From Oxytricha trifallax (Eukaryota > Ciliophora > Spirotrichea > Sporadotrichida > Oxytrichidae): a stretch of DNA of 64,000 bases. Below are positions 1 through 12,007 of the stretch, piece by piece (the first letter of the stretch is position 1; every line of letters starts with the position of its first letter). The notes below the pieces were generated by a model, which was not told the DNA's origin, searched no databases, and saw only the letters and a program-made list of their open reading frames with translations. A program made the position numbers and the translations under genes. The stretch lies in contig ARYC01000774.1 in NCBI GenBank assembly GCA_000711775.1, positions 62,001 to 126,000 of the forward strand, read 5' to 3'.

Positions 1-45
1 ATTTAATCAATTAATAAATTAAAAGAACATAAAACTAATATCAAT

Positions 46-2272
46 ATGCAATCAGGCGATCAAATTAAAGAGACTTTAACCACAGCACTTGGGGTCAGGT
101 TAACTGATACTGAAAGACAGAGGATCCTAAAAGAATCAGGGGTTTCTAGGCCTAAAGATTCTTATATAATATAAAATTGATGATGAATAGGCAATAATTT
201 TGGCTTTGCCCTGATTTAAATTGAAGTAATATAGCTTTTTCGTTATAAAGTTGGGAAAAAATATGAGAGTTTTAAAACAGATTCTTCAGCACAGACCTCA
301 TCCAAAAATTCATTTACGATGTCGGAAACTGATTCACCCAGGACATCTTTCACTCTAAAAACTAGAGACACTTCTGATGGGAAGAGTAATATAAATAGTA
401 AAAAGTCAACGTTTGCTTAAAAAACTAGTGATGACGTATTAGACTAAAATTCAAAAATATATAGCTTAAATCCACCCATCATTCAAAATGATTTTAAGTT
501 TATGCAAGAATTGCAAAATGTTAATTTAATTGAAATTTTATGGAGAAAAAGATTGATTTATATAATCTTTTGATTGGATTTGACTAGAAGAGGAATCCTG
601 TGAGTGAAGGACCAATGGCTTACCGTCAGAGACGGTCTACAGCTGTAAAAAGACAAGACACTCTAAAAATATTTCTCCTCTTTTAATTACAAGAGGAACA
701 CATAGAATCAATAATAAATGCTTTTTAAACTCATTAGGCCACAACTAATTCTTAAAATCTGAAATTAGGCAGTGGAATGGGCACGCCAACAAATGGCATT
801 TCTTCGCATTAACCAACTGGTTCTTTAAGAACTCGCCTCTTCAGCTAAGATGTGCAGGAAATTACTTTGAGGAGACTAGAGTAAGCACGAAAGTATAAAA
901 AGCAAGCCTAGAAACTTTACAAAAATGGAGATTATTTCGATGCTCTCACACTCCTGCACAAAGCTGTAAAAACTTTCAAAGTTTAGAACTTAAGTGCAGA
1001 TATTAAACTAGAAAGTGAAGAAGCTTATGAAATAATCAAAGACTGTTATCTGTTCAGTGCAAGTTGCTATGTTAAAATTAACTAATTTGATAGTGCTATT
1101 TAACTCATGAGTGAACTTATAGAGGCTGAGGAATCAAATCTTAAAGCTCTATATCTCAGGGGTAAAGCATACTATTGTAGAAATTTATTTGAATTTGGAA
1201 AATTAATTATAAATAAATTAATAATATATCAAAATCGTGGCAGTTAAAGTTGCCCAATTCGAACGATCTTGGACTCATTCGATAGAGAATTCAAAATTAG
1301 CTGGACTTTAATATTGGCGGTACTATTTTATCGCATCCCTAGAGCGAGATAACTTGAGTTTAATGTGAGGGTATAATTTAATGAATTTAGATAAGTTTAA
1401 TTAAAGTGAAGTTATCTCGCTCCAGTGATGCGATAAAATAGTACCGCAAATATTAAAGTCCAGCTAATTTTGAATTCTCTAACGAATGAGCTCAAGATCG
1501 TATTTTACCATAAACTTCTAACATGAGTTATTCTATTTTTTAATTTTGGTAATATCAGAGAAACGAAATTATGAACGCCTACACAGATTTTTAAACGGGT
1601 TTAAATGTTGAACCTCTAAACTCTATTTTAACTTAACAAGTGAAAGAAATAGAAAATAATTATCCAGACATTAAAGTTCAGTACTAACAATCCCTTTAAA
1701 GTTAAAAATGCCAAACAATTAAATCAGTTAGTGACCACCATCAAGAAGATAATGTTGAAACATCTATTGGGGAAGCCTAGTCTTACCAAACTTCACTGAA
1801 AAATTAAGAGGTATTCCAGCCTACTCCATTGAAACAAAGTCGCTACTTCAGTATGAATAGCACCACAAATTCAAGCGGAGACAGCCACAACCACTCAACT
1901 GAGAGAGTTGTTAAATCGGTTTAAGTGCCCTTCTAAACTATTTAGAACACTCAGCAGCACTTGAATCATACTTTCTTAAGAAATTAAGATAGCTCAATAC
2001 AGCATCCTTCGTCACCCTCCAAGATAAGAATTGATGACATCATCCCTCACAATTCGAATAACTTTAACTCCAATTGCAATAATCAGATGTCGTCATCAAA
2101 TAGCTGCGATCACCAACAAAGCCAAAACTTCAATACGTCACCCAGAAAAGTTAATAACCAGAGCTAGTAACTTTAAAATTAATTTAATTATTTGATTTAA
2201 AGTCATCCTAATTAGCTTAGAAATTACATATTTTATCATATGATCAATTCATACACACTTATTTATTAATGA
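46..2272 (+). CDS. TPR-repeat protein with Asn/Gln/Ser-rich tail, four MDSs
   Basis: Coding segments lie at about 46-163, 279-520, 596-1190 and 1575-2272 and join into one frame of about 550 residues with TAA/TAG as Gln, ending at TGA 2270-2272. The first junction repeat is AGATTCTT (156-163 and 279-286); the second is AAT; the third is GAA on either side of a 0.38-kb insert that carries a MITE copy. The third segment has a tetratricopeptide-like helix pair (KLYKNGDYFDALTLLHKA) followed by a second helical repeat (CYVKINQFDSAIQLMSEL) and LKALYLRGKAYY, which is typical TPR spacing. The last segment is low-complexity and rich in N, Q, S and H. The family usually mediates protein-protein contacts, and no partner domain is visible. 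The start is the first ATG of the first segment; a start further upstream, outside the window, cannot be excluded. Confidence 0.78.
164..286. other. IES, 123 bp, pointer AGATTCTT
   Basis: Eight-base direct repeat AGATTCTT at 156-163 and 279-286. Deleting 164-286 joins RPKDS to SAQTS in frame. The insert itself contains in-frame TGA codons. Confidence 0.8.
1191..1514. mobile_element. MITE-like inverted-repeat element, copy 1 (eroded ends)
   Basis: The core palindrome matches the copies at 10649-11063 and 32024-32438 (shared blocks such as GTGGCAGTTAAAGTT, TAGCTGGACTTTA and GGCGGTACTATTTTATCGCA, then the same blocks reversed). The outer TTGTAGG ends are missing: the left end fades near 1191 and the right end stops after AGATCGT at about 1514. 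It lies inside the third insert of the TPR gene, so it would be lost with that IES. Confidence 0.8.
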
Positions 2273-3000
2273 GCTATGACAGTGATTCCTCTTAAAAAAC
2301 TTCAGAGAAACAGAAATAAATGTCAATCATAGATTATATAATACTTTTCTGGAAATAACACAAACCAGAAATAATGTAAACTGTGTGGACAATAGTCATT
2401 CTTTTACTCATAATGTTAGCCAAAAAGATAATTGTCAAAATTACACCTGATTTTATGAAAGAAATTCTTAAGAAAGTTTTTTGAAGAAGCTGAGTAAAAA
2501 TGTTATAAATATTAACCAAGATTTCATTTTTTAAGAGAATGAAATCTCTATATAATTAGTCATATGCAACAAACTTATATCAAGTTTTTTATAAACAATT
2601 TGAATACAGTTTCTCAAATCAATTTTACTAAACATTTTATTAAAGAAAAAAAATTATATCAATAACAATTGTTCAACTTTTGAACTTAAAGCCAGAGAAA
2701 GAATGTGTGTTTAAAATAACCTTTCTTTTTCTGAATTTTTAGCCAGAAGTTAGAATAAATGTAAAATTAATTATTACTTTTACTCTTACCAATTTACGAT
2801 TAAATCATAGGAACAAGTATATATGTTATTTTATTATTAATTATCAAATGTTTTATCAATATAAATTTTATTCAAATTAATGACTTATAGATTGATACTT
2901 TTTTCCTATCTTAAATAAATGTAGGAAATGTATAATATTTCGTTTAACAATAATCTGATAAGGTGAATGAGATTTCAATAATATTTAAATTAATTTTAAA
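2273..3000. other. Intergenic, AT-rich
   Basis: No open stretch with coding character on either strand with TAA/TAG as Gln. Between two plus-strand genes; presumably the 3' flank of the TPR gene and 5' flank of the next. Confidence 0.5.
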
Positions 3001-4286
3001 ATGGCAAAAATATCTATTTTACAACTTTCGCTATTTATTTTGGGGATTTCCACTTCGATCAATGCTCAAAGATGTAAGTTAAGACTTTTTTTGTATTATT
3101 ATATTGCATTCAAACCCACTCATAAAAAAGTTTACGGTCTTCAAGTTTATAAACGAGTGTGTCTGGTTGTTAAAAATATTTTAACTATAGATTATACATT
3201 CCCAGAGTACAGCAAGTATATGATAAGTTTGGAGAACAGCTGCAATATAAATTGTGCTTTGTAGTGCACAGACACTAGATCTCATACACTAGAGGAGATT
3301 GATGGGTGTTTGCAGATTTGCAGATGTCTCTCAGATTTCCAATATCAATATATTATATTAACAAAAATTTAAAAAAAATGATCTAAATAATTAACTTAAA
3401 GATTATGCCTCCAATAAGATATGAATAAGAAGGTTTTAAATTGTGTGTTTATAGCTAGTTTTATACTATTTTTTATTAAATATATGATAAACAAGCCAAA
3501 AGACGCCATTACAGGAAAATACTTAGTGACAGATGCCAACTAATTAAAGGATAGACCTCTCAATCAATTATAAAGTATTTTATGAGTGAATGTAATTAAT
3601 TTTATGTGCCATTGAATGATTTGGAGTAAGGTGAAATTAACTACATTTGCATAGACCACTGCATAGACTATAAATCCCTTGCAAAATAATGCTTCTCTAA
3701 TTGTGAAAGTACTCTCACTAGACTCATGCTGAATGGTCAATATGACGAATTACTAGCTACTGACTTCAAAATTAATGAGCAGAACACTGAGGGGATAGTA
3801 TTTATGGTCATTTTTTACATAGTTGGAGGTATCATTTATTATGTTTTAAATCGTTATATACAAATATGGTAGAAAAGGGTGGGAGAGTAGCTAATTTAAA
3901 TAATAAGTTAATTCTAAAAAAACAAAAACATGGTTCCTTATTTAAAACAGTTCTATATTTAACATTAAATTAGTATAAAAAAACTAAATTTAGTTATCAT
4001 TCTAGGAGCAACCATGTTCATGGTGTGCAAAGCAATTAAGAAAAGTGTGAGACACAGAAATCAGAAAAAGAAAGCTAAGAAAGATAAAAAGCGCAATAAA
4101 ATGAATAGAAAGAGGTTTGCAAGTGGACAGCATGAAGAGGAAAGTGGAGACTTTTTGGCTTATAATATAAACCTCATATCTGATAAAAATGTTTAATTAT
4201 AGCAAATCCAATATTTAAGAATATTTATTTTAATTTTTAATTTTTTTCAAATAAAATTAAATTAAGTGGAAGGTTTTGGGGTTTGA
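3001..4286 (+). CDS. Secreted Cys-rich type I membrane protein
   Basis: It starts with a clear signal peptide (MAKISILQLSLFILG..., cleavage likely after INA). Joining segments at TTAA (near 3080/3170), AATATAT (near 3345/3480), AAT (near 3560/3590) and GGAG (near 3826/4005) gives a single frame of roughly 300 residues. The lumenal part has two clusters of cysteines (CNINCALQC...CLQICRC and YICIDHC...CFSNC). One transmembrane helix (VFMVIFYIVGATMFMV) follows, itself split by an IES, and then a strongly basic tail (KKKAKKDKKRNK). Both Cys clusters have a similar C-x3-C-x3-C layout, so the ectodomain may be an internal duplication. Function is not recognised; ciliate surface or secretory-granule membrane protein is a guess. 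The exact stop (TGA 4284-4286) is uncertain because the last 80 bases are AT-rich. Confidence 0.65.
3830..4008. other. IES inside the transmembrane segment, pointer GGAG
   Basis: GGAG occurs in GTTGGAGGTATC (about 3826) and CTAGGAGCAACC (about 4005). Deletion joins IVG to ATMFMV in frame and completes one hydrophobic helix. Boundaries good to a few bases. Confidence 0.65.
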
Positions 4287-4778
4287 ATGATAGAAATGCT
4301 TAATTGCAACCATTTTTGCCAAAAGTTAGTGTACACTCTCTTGACGCTTGAATAAGTATCAATAATCAGCTTAGAGCCTTTCTAGTGTTAATTTAATATA
4401 AGAAAAAAAGTGAATATTCTTTGTAAAAGTTTATAAGACCAATCAAATATTTATGGTAAAATTTAATCAATCAAAAAATATTATTAATAGTTATAAAGAT
4501 TACCTTTATTTCTTATTATAAAACTAAACTTGATGTATAATAGTCAATTATTAAATCAAGAATCAAATTACAATTATAATCCTGAATCATTTACTCTTAG
4601 TATATACTATAACTAAATTATTCATAATTTTAAATTATAAAAAATATTTATCTATTTTTATTTCATTTATTTATAAATTTGCCCCCCCCCATAATTTAAT
4701 AATTACTTTATAATATTACACGTGCCTTATTCTTCATTAATTGTAAGACTCCAACTACTTTTTATGAATTCACACCAC
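4287..4778. other. Intergenic, AT-rich, with a run of C
   Basis: Converging ends of a plus-strand and a minus-strand gene. It holds a poly-C tract at about 4682-4690 in otherwise AT-only sequence. No gene seen. Confidence 0.5.
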
Positions 4779-5152
4779 TCATATCATCCAGTTTTCATTC
4801 ATATTTAGCACTTCCTTCTCATATTGATCTATTTTATCACGATTGAGCTGTCTCTCCCTCTCGATGTCTTATTTGATTTTATCTTAAGCAGCCAGGTCCT
4901 TAGAAGTCTTTTCCTCGAATTAAATTAGTCTCTAATCGTGTTCCTCCTGCTTTCGTTGCTTGGCCCCTTCCCAGCACTCTTTCTCATAAAATATAACAAT
5001 ATCAATAAATGAATTGATTTAATAAAGTGATTTAATTTTTTTTACAGAGTTTTAAGAATTGATAAAAGTACTACTTTCTCATATTCCTATTGCTGAAGCT
5101 TGACTTGAGAAGTAGGCTGCTAAAGGTTTTCTTTTGATAGTTACTGACTCAT
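4779..5152 (-). CDS. Small coiled-coil protein, two MDSs
   Basis: On the minus strand a segment at 5152-5085 starts MSQQLSKENLQQ and joins by the 10-bp repeat TATGAGAAAG to the segment at about 4990-4779. The product is about 93 residues, almost entirely charged helix (YEKECWEGAKQRKQEEHD, DIERERQLNRDKIDQYEKE), and ends MNENWMI then TGA at 4779-4781. The left-hand frame is only open through the junction if the IES is removed. Family not recognised; the composition resembles axonemal or cytoskeletal coiled-coil proteins, which is weak inference. Confidence 0.65.
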
Positions 5153-6271
5153 ATGTTCTTATTCTACACACAAAATTATTAGATATAATTATAATAAGGA
5201 AACTCAAATAGTTAAATCTCCAAAGGAATATTTTTAGCGATCTAAAAGTAGATAAATACTTACATTTTATAGTCGGTGGAAATATTTATTTCTTATGATA
5301 ATAATTCTAATGTTTTAATTCTTCAATTATTTCTAATTAATAATAAAATTGGAGAAAAATTTAATTAAATTGTGACATAATCGATGTTTTAATTCAATTT
5401 CGATTATATTCTATTATAATTAGCTTATATTTATAAGTAATTTCATTATTACTTATTGACTTAGCCATTTAATCGATATATTTTTATATAACTGAGATTA
5501 TATGAAGTTAAAAGATTTTTGATTTTATAAAAAAATTTTGATTTATAAAAATACAGAATAAATACAATTATTCAATTTTAAAAAATAATTAATCAATTTA
5601 TTTGTTTAAATTATATAATTATATTCGTGAATAATTTTCATTCTGATATATAATTGAGTAATATTTAATCTGTTGATAGTTAATCTTGAGTATGATGATG
5701 TTTCTAAATTTATATTTTTTAAGGTGGTCTCTATTAAATAGGGTTTAAGTGAGAAGTTTGCGTGTGATGATATTTAATCTGATTGTCGTTTTATTACGAT
5801 TATACTCCGAAATCCAAAATTTACATATTAAAATTATTTACTAATTTTGGATTTAATGCTAGTTATAACCATCATGCCAAGTATTCTTTTAAATATAATG
5901 AGAATAAATAAAGAAGATTGAAAGTAATTGATAAATATATAGTTAAGAGAGTCATGAATCACATTATAAACCATAGGCCTTTTAATAATTTTAGTCTTAT
6001 TTGTTTTTTACTTTTTTAGTAGTAACTCTCTTTATAGTATAGTAGTAATACAATATTAATAATATTCTTAGGAACTTGAAAAGATTTATAATATAAAAAT
6101 CTCCAAGAATTTCATTTTATAAATTCAAAATTAATATAAGTTTATAAATGATGAATTTTATAAAACTTTTACCAGTTCCAATTTCATTAAAGATAAACAT
6201 TCCAAAATATTCCAGAGTGCGCGAGATCAGAAATTTGAGAATCTTTATCTTTGGAAATGATTTATTATTTC
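5153..6271. other. Intergenic, very AT-rich
   Basis: Nothing with coding character. It separates two small minus-strand genes. Confidence 0.45.
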
Positions 6272-6661
6272 TCATAATTATTTTTTGCCGGTGTAGGAGG
6301 GTGACAGTATCTCATAGCTTTTCTCGTCTTGTTTTTTCTCTAAGTTTTTCAGAATGCTCTCGACTGGCTTGTGGTGCTATGTGTGGTCGGGGTGGCCTAT
6401 GTCGTGATGAGAAGGTGCGTCAATTTTGCTTCTAGGAATTACCAAAAATTACGATAAATTGCATTGTACTATAGAGAGGGGATATGATTTGAAGTAATAT
6501 ATTTGAATGATATTCTTGGGGTTAATTTCTTATCCAAATCTAGTTTGAAGCATCTCTTTTTCCAGATAACCCTTTTCTTGATTTGGTTCATGAAGCTAAG
6601 CTGCAGTTTTCTTGAGTTCATTGGCATCTCTTAGTCTCTTTGCAATTAATTCCTTGTCCAT
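6272..6661 (-). CDS. Small hydrophilic protein, two MDSs
   Basis: The first segment (6661-about 6545) reads MDKELIAKRLRDANELKK... and joins through CTAGA to the second (about 6435-6272), which reads SKIDAPSHHDIGHPDH... and ends TGKKQL-TGA. The joined product is about 90 residues, with an N-terminal charged helix, a His-rich stretch (HHDIGHPDHTQHHK) and a C-terminal charged helix. The His cluster could bind metal, but no known motif is matched. The plus strand over the second segment is also open, but it lacks Gln-type TAA/TAG codons and is a shadow. Confidence 0.6.
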
Positions 6662-7538
6662 TCTAAAACATAACAATTAACAATCAATGTCTTATAAACT
6701 AATATAGAACAATATTATTCCATAATAAAAATTTTTGTTCATATTCTCCATAAAACTATAATTTTTTAGTATAGATTTATTTGCACATAAATTTGTTGAA
6801 TCAAGCAGAGAAATGGATAGATGAAGCAAATTGAAAGAATTTATTCTCAATACGAATACAAATTTGTTTATCCGCATTCATATTGGATGGGAGTACAAGT
6901 GTTGTATATATATAAAATTGTGCTTACTTTTGCTTTCTTGATTTTAATCAAAATTATATTTATAAAATATTCAAGTTAAATTGTTTAAATGTCCAATCAG
7001 ACTAATGAAATAATTATTCCAAAAATACTACAATTAAAGTTTTAAGTAAATTATCAAATTTAAAGTGGTTTGTAGTTGAACATTAGTTCTTTTTTTGTTT
7101 AATATTGTTTAAATTAAAGTAATTATAGAGTTCTATTAAATGAAGGAAAAATTCAAAATTATTTGAATTTCTTGTTGCTGATACTATTAAATATTATAAA
7201 AAATGTGAATATATCAATCAAATGTATACAAAATCAATATGTTTGCTTAAAGAACTCAATCAAAATTAATTAATCTAATTCTCAAAGCAGATAAATATTT
7301 TATTATGTAAAGTAATTAAATGTCTTTCTCATATATATATATCTATAGTAAAATTTGATCAATTTATAACAGAATTATTTTATAAACCTTTTTATTTGAA
7401 ATGAAAAATTTACAATTAAGTCCTATTTTGATTATAGTAATCATAATCCATATTATGTGTAAATTCACTAATAATAATCATATAAATCAAGTTTCTTGCT
7501 TGATGTAGTTATGGTCACTCAATAAATTAAATTTCTCT
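6662..7538. other. Intergenic, very AT-rich
   Basis: No supportable coding segment or repeat found. Confidence 0.45.
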
Positions 7539-9295
7539 TCATTGCTAGAGATTTTTTTGTTGCCCTGAAGCACCAGATGATGAGTATTGCTGGCCTTCCT
7601 TCATTTGCTGATCTTTCTTGAATTGTTCCTGTTGCTGTAAGTCTCTCTTATAATTTTATAAGAAAATCATTAATGTTAAGTTAATTTGTTTTCTATGTCA
7701 GTCTCAGAAACTTTTTAAACAAATTTGATATTAATTAATGGAAGAAGTCTTGACCTTAGAATTATTTCTGCTTCCAGTCTTAGCCAAAGTTCTTCTCTTT
7801 TTGGGACATGAATTCTTTGTCTTTCGCAGTTTAGAATTGAGCCCCAACGTCTTTGCCGCCTAAATTCTCAGCTTTTGCTTTGTCTTTTATGTATTCCCCT
7901 GAACCTCTTTCTTCTTGCTTCATTGGTTATTATTGTTGCTGTTGTTGTTGGAATCTTGATTAGTCTCCTGAGAATTGTTGTTGTTAATTAAATTATGATT
8001 GAGATTCAAGCTCACGATTCTATTATTAAAATTCTTGTTATTGCTATTATTGTTGCTGCTCCTGTTTTTATCTCTCTTATTATTCTTGTTGTTCCTTAAA
8101 TTTCCAGAAACTGGTGCCCTTCTCATCCTTGGACAAATCCTTCTTGTGTTAGAAGGTACCGCCCTCAGTTTGCCATGCTTCCTTCTGGCCAGTTTGAGAG
8201 ACAGGGTTGAAGTTCTTCAACTTTTGCAACTCATCCTGACTCAAATTTTCTCTGGGCACTCCTTAGACAAAATCTTGACCAATCTACTGTCTGTGTTGCT
8301 GGTCTTTCACCTTATCTAAGTCCTTCTTATCATATTATTGTTGTTGACTTAATCCTTCCCGATTCTGTTGAGATTCCTGTTGCATCTGCTAATCCCACTA
8401 CTGCCTTTAAAGTGCATCCTGAACTGGTCTATCAAGGTAATGTTTGGCACCTTGGTCCAAGACTCCAGCTGATGTTACAGCTTCTCTTTGTTCCACCTGC
8501 CCGAAATATGGAATATTTTACTGACCAGAACCAAAACCTTACCCAGCTCCGAATCTCTGCTAGAATTGACCTGAGAACTATTGCTGCACATCTGGTAATT
8601 AGGAAGCTTTCTTGTCAGCTTCTTGGGAACTTGAGGCTTTGTCCAACTCTACCTGGTATTCATTGACAGGCACTCTATTTTGTTCCTATTCTCTAAGTCT
8701 CTATAATCTTTCAATTTCTTCTTACTGTTTCTTGAGCATATTGTCTTAGTGTTTCTATTCTTGTGGTAGATTGAAAATATAAATTCTTATCAAATTTGAT
8801 TGATGAGTTCCTTGTGTTTTTGTTCCCAATAGACGGCATCCTTTTTCTGATCTAGAATTTGTTATTATAATTTTCTTTAGCCAGCATTGAGATCACTCAT
8901 CATTTAACCGCCTTGAGTGCCACCCTTCTTTTGCTCTTACTATTCCTTCTGAGTATCTTGCTACTGGAATTGATTCTTTTGGATAATTGGGTCGTTTGAA
9001 GTTCATAAAATTTAGTGAAAAATACCATTATCTAGCATATTTGATGGGAGACTGAAACCCTAAATCAAACTATTTGTTTGTGTTGTAATAAGTTCTTGAA
9101 CTGATTTCTCTCATTTCCTTTTGCTTGTCGATACCTTCGATATTAGAGAAATCCCTATTTTCTTGCCAAGTGGTTGGAGCGTGTTCTCTGCTCTCCTTTG
9201 CAGGTTCGTTGGATTTCAACAATTTTTCTTGCTAAGCGACGATATTTTTATCTCCTGCTAATTTTGCCTCATTTGTTCTTTGTTCAATTTTTATT
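7539..9295 (-). CDS. Gln-rich LEA-like disordered protein
   Basis: Minus-strand segments at about 9295-9030, 8990-8790, 8770-7740 and 7640-7539 join in frame (for example at TCAAT near 8790/8770) into at least 540 residues ending QQKNLQQ-TGA. The composition is dominated by Q, K, E, D, G and S. There are several long poly-Gln runs, mostly written with CAA and TAA/TAG, and short repeats of LEA style (EYIKDKAKAENLGGKDVG, TAKDKEFMSQKEKNFGQDW). Trp occurs in a recurring hydrophilic context (TSFWKFK, AWQTEGG, QDWKQK) that is also seen in the LEA-like genes further right. No ATG is found in frame at the left edge, so a 5' segment is probably missing. The role is unknown; a stress or cyst protein is inferred from composition only. 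The opposite-strand Leu-rich frames here are shadows of the Gln runs. Confidence 0.62.
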
Positions 9296-9377
9296 CTAAA
9301 AAACCTAAGAGTTTTTTATTTCTAAATGAATATAAAGCTACTTCTTTATTTAAACAAATTTTTTTTTAATTCCTATA

Positions 9378-9633
9378 TAAAACCCGTTAGTCAATTAGAT
9401 TGAAGATTGGGGATTAAGATTGATTAATTTAAAATATTTTTAGTGTAAGTTAATTAAATTTTTGGCTTATTATAACTATTGGCTCGATTAATTGTACTTA
9501 CAAAATAAACAAATCAGGATGAGTAGATTTGTTTTAAGCCTAATTATATTTAATTTCAGCCAATTATAATTTAATTTTAATTTTATTAATCTTGATCCCC
9601 AATCTCCATTCTTAACTGACTAATGGGGTTTTA
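9378..9633. repeat. Short inverted-repeat element (about 256 bp)
   Basis: The left arm begins TAAAACCC and contains TTGAAGATTGGGGATTAAGA. The right arm is its imperfect reverse complement, ending TGGGGTTTTA. The two arms match over roughly 50 bases with a few mismatches. No clear target duplication. It is probably a MITE of a different family from the TA elements. Confidence 0.6.
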
Positions 9634-9859
9634 ACATAAATTTATCAATTTTTTTGTTGGAGGCTAGATGATTGCTAATTGGATGTAGACATCTTGAAAG
9701 TTATTTTTTCAAATATTGCTTGTGAAGTGTGCTTTGGAAGTTTTGTAGAATATTTAATTAATTTTGATTACTAAATTTAAGTCAATCTAGAATTATAAGG
9801 GAGGGATATGTATTTTTCTTATAATTTACACATTTAAAATATGATTAATGGCAATAAAT

Positions 9860-9879
9860 CCCCAAAACCCCTAAACCCC
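9860..9879 (+). repeat. Telomere-like CCCCAAAACCCCTAAACCCC tract
   Basis: An exact C4A4C4 unit plus a further C4, in AT-only surroundings. C4A4 is the spirotrich telomeric repeat and also the tip of hypotrich TBE transposons; this is a single internal copy, so it is neither a telomere nor a complete TBE end. Confidence 0.55.
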
Positions 9880-10648
9880 TTATAAAAATCTAGAATAAAT
9901 ACTAGTTATTGAGTTATATTTAATAGTACACTAATCTATAAATAATAATCAATGCATCAATTTAAAATCCTTAACATTAATTAACAATATATAAATACGT
10001 AATCCTGAATTAACATAAATAAACTAATAATTAATGTCTACTTTTTCTTTTTATTAAGAAAACAATATTCGATATAAATATTAAATTTTTAGTTTTAATT
10101 ATGTTTCTTACGATTTTTTTAATTAAAAAAAATTCTGTAAAAAGTGAGAAGATATTGATCGATTTTTTAAAACTAAATTAATTAAATTCTTATAAAAATC
10201 ATATGTACTTAAGAGGTTGCTTTGATTTTCTTGGTTATAATTGTAAAAGCCCAGCAGTTTTATATAAAAATGGACCTGCAATTATTTACATTAAAAATTT
10301 GATAAAGATTTTTTTAAAATAATAATTTTATGTTTAAATAATTGATAGAATATAAAAATTCTCAAATAAATAATGAGAATAAATTCTATGGTCAATAAAT
10401 AATTGCAACTTGTCAGAGAATATATTAATTAAAGGTTTTGCATTTAAATTAATTGGCTTAAATCATAAAATATTTCTTAAATAAATTCATAAATTTTATT
10501 GTAATTTAATTAGAGTGTAGCTTTAAATCCAAAAGAAATCAATATTAAAATATTATCACTTTATTTTATTTTAAAATATTGGTTTACATATGATAAGTCA
10601 ATTAATATATTATTCTTACATGAGAGCATTTAGAGATTCATTTTAGTA

Positions 10649-11063
10649 TTGTAGGAATACATTCAAAATTGGGAAATTATAATTAATTAAATTAAACTTA
10701 AATCAAATTTGTGTCAGTTAAAGTCGGCCAATTCAAACGATCTAGGGCTCATTCAAAAGATAATTTAAAATTAGCTGGACTATATTATTGGCGGTAATAT
10801 TTTATCTCATCCCTTGGGCGAGTTAAGTTTACTTTAATGTGAGGGTTTAAGTTATTGAATTTAGAGGTGCTTAATTAAAGTGAACTTAACTCGCCCAAGG
10901 GATGAGATAAAATATTACCGCCAATAATAAAGTCCAGCTAATTTTGAATTCTCTATTGAATGAGCCCAAGATCGTTTGAATTGGCCGACTTTAACTGACA
11001 CAAATTTGATTTAATTTTAATTTGATTAATTATAATTTCCCAATTTCGAATGTATTCCTACAA
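10649..11063. mobile_element. MITE-like element, copy 2, complete, TA duplication
   Basis: A 415-bp near-perfect palindrome with ends TTGTAGGAATACATTC / GAATGTATTCCTACAA, flanked by TA on each side (10647-10648 and 11064-11065). No ORF inside. The TA duplication and long inverted repeats fit a non-autonomous Tc1/mariner-type element. The centre has a short unpaired spacer around ATGTGAGGGTTTAAGTTATTG. Confidence 0.88.
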
Positions 11064-11387
11064 TATTTTAAAAAGAGGTTTAAAAATTCACATCAAAAAT
11101 CATAAAAATAAAATGAAAAAATTGAAATAAAAAGTTAAGTTTTTAATGTAAAATTCTCAAATAAACCTATTAATTTTAGACTTCATTTAGTTTATTCCAA
11201 AACCTTCTATGAAATATCATGTATAACTAATTTCAATATTTTCTGATTTTAGATTCCTTAGTTAGTCAAAATGTTTTTTGAATATTTTTGTAGTAGTCTC
11301 TTTGCTTTGTAATTTGCTCTCTTTTTACATAATAGGTTTAATATTTTAGTTTTATCAATTCTATTTAATAGCTCAAATTAAGGAATT
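11064..11387. other. Intergenic, AT-rich
   Basis: Between the MITE and the end of the next minus-strand gene; nothing seen. Confidence 0.4.
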
Positions 11388-12007
11388 TCACATGTTAGTG
11401 GCTGACTTCCCGGCCATTGCATCTCTGGTTTAATTTTCCAAATTTGCTTCTTTCAGGTCTTTTGCATCGCCTGAGTTTCTTCTATAGTTACGCAATAAAA
11501 TTACAATTGCTTAAATTTGTTAAGTAATTTATATTAAGAATATTGATTTTTACAAGCTATGCCTGCTTATTAGAATTTTGCCACACTATATTATATTAAA
11601 CTTAAATAATAACTATATAAATGCAATGACTGGAATGGAGACATTAATTTTGAGGTGAAGCTTGGCTCGTTGCCTTTTTCTCCATAGATATCCTTGTGCT
11701 ATCCGAAATATTTGGATTCATCAATCTTATCATTCTCGCGCATGGGCTTTTACTCGCCCCATAGCTGCTCTGCTGGCACGTACCCCTTAGGCACTATGTC
11801 AATCACTTAAAAAAAGATTAATGACATCAATTTATACTACAATTCCATTGACATTTTCCAATTATTCAAGAAATTTATACTTACAAAAGTTCCATCTCAA
11901 GCAAAACACAATAATTTGACTCTTATTTATTGAATGTGTCTTCCATAAACTTGATTCTTTGGGTATTAGTCACTGTTTGGCTCGTTGCTCTTAAAGAAAT
12001 TAAACAT
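11388..12007 (-). CDS. Small unknown protein, three MDSs
   Basis: Segments at about 12007-11920 (MFNFFKSNEPNSDQYPK...), 11810-11640 (VIDIVPKGYVPAEQLWGEQ...) and 11490-11388 (ending AMAGKSATNM-TGA) lie in order with AT-rich inserts between. The total is about 125 residues, hydrophilic, with Tyr/Gly-containing turns (YFGQHKDIYGEKG) and an EPSF/NEPN motif used twice. Not recognised. The exact pointers were not resolved for both junctions. Confidence 0.55.

Larger units (their letters stand above)
9300..10648. other. Non-coding region with inverted repeat and C4A4 tract
   Basis: Apart from the two repeats listed separately, no gene or coding segment is visible on either strand. Confidence 0.45.

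Noticed and set aside
7999..8319. Plus-strand 106-codon Leu-rich frame
   Set aside because: Antisense shadow of poly-Gln coding on the minus strand (CAA runs read as TTG); the minus frame joins to neighbouring segments.
9860..9879. A telomere or chromosome end
   Set aside because: Single short internal tract with unique sequence on both sides.
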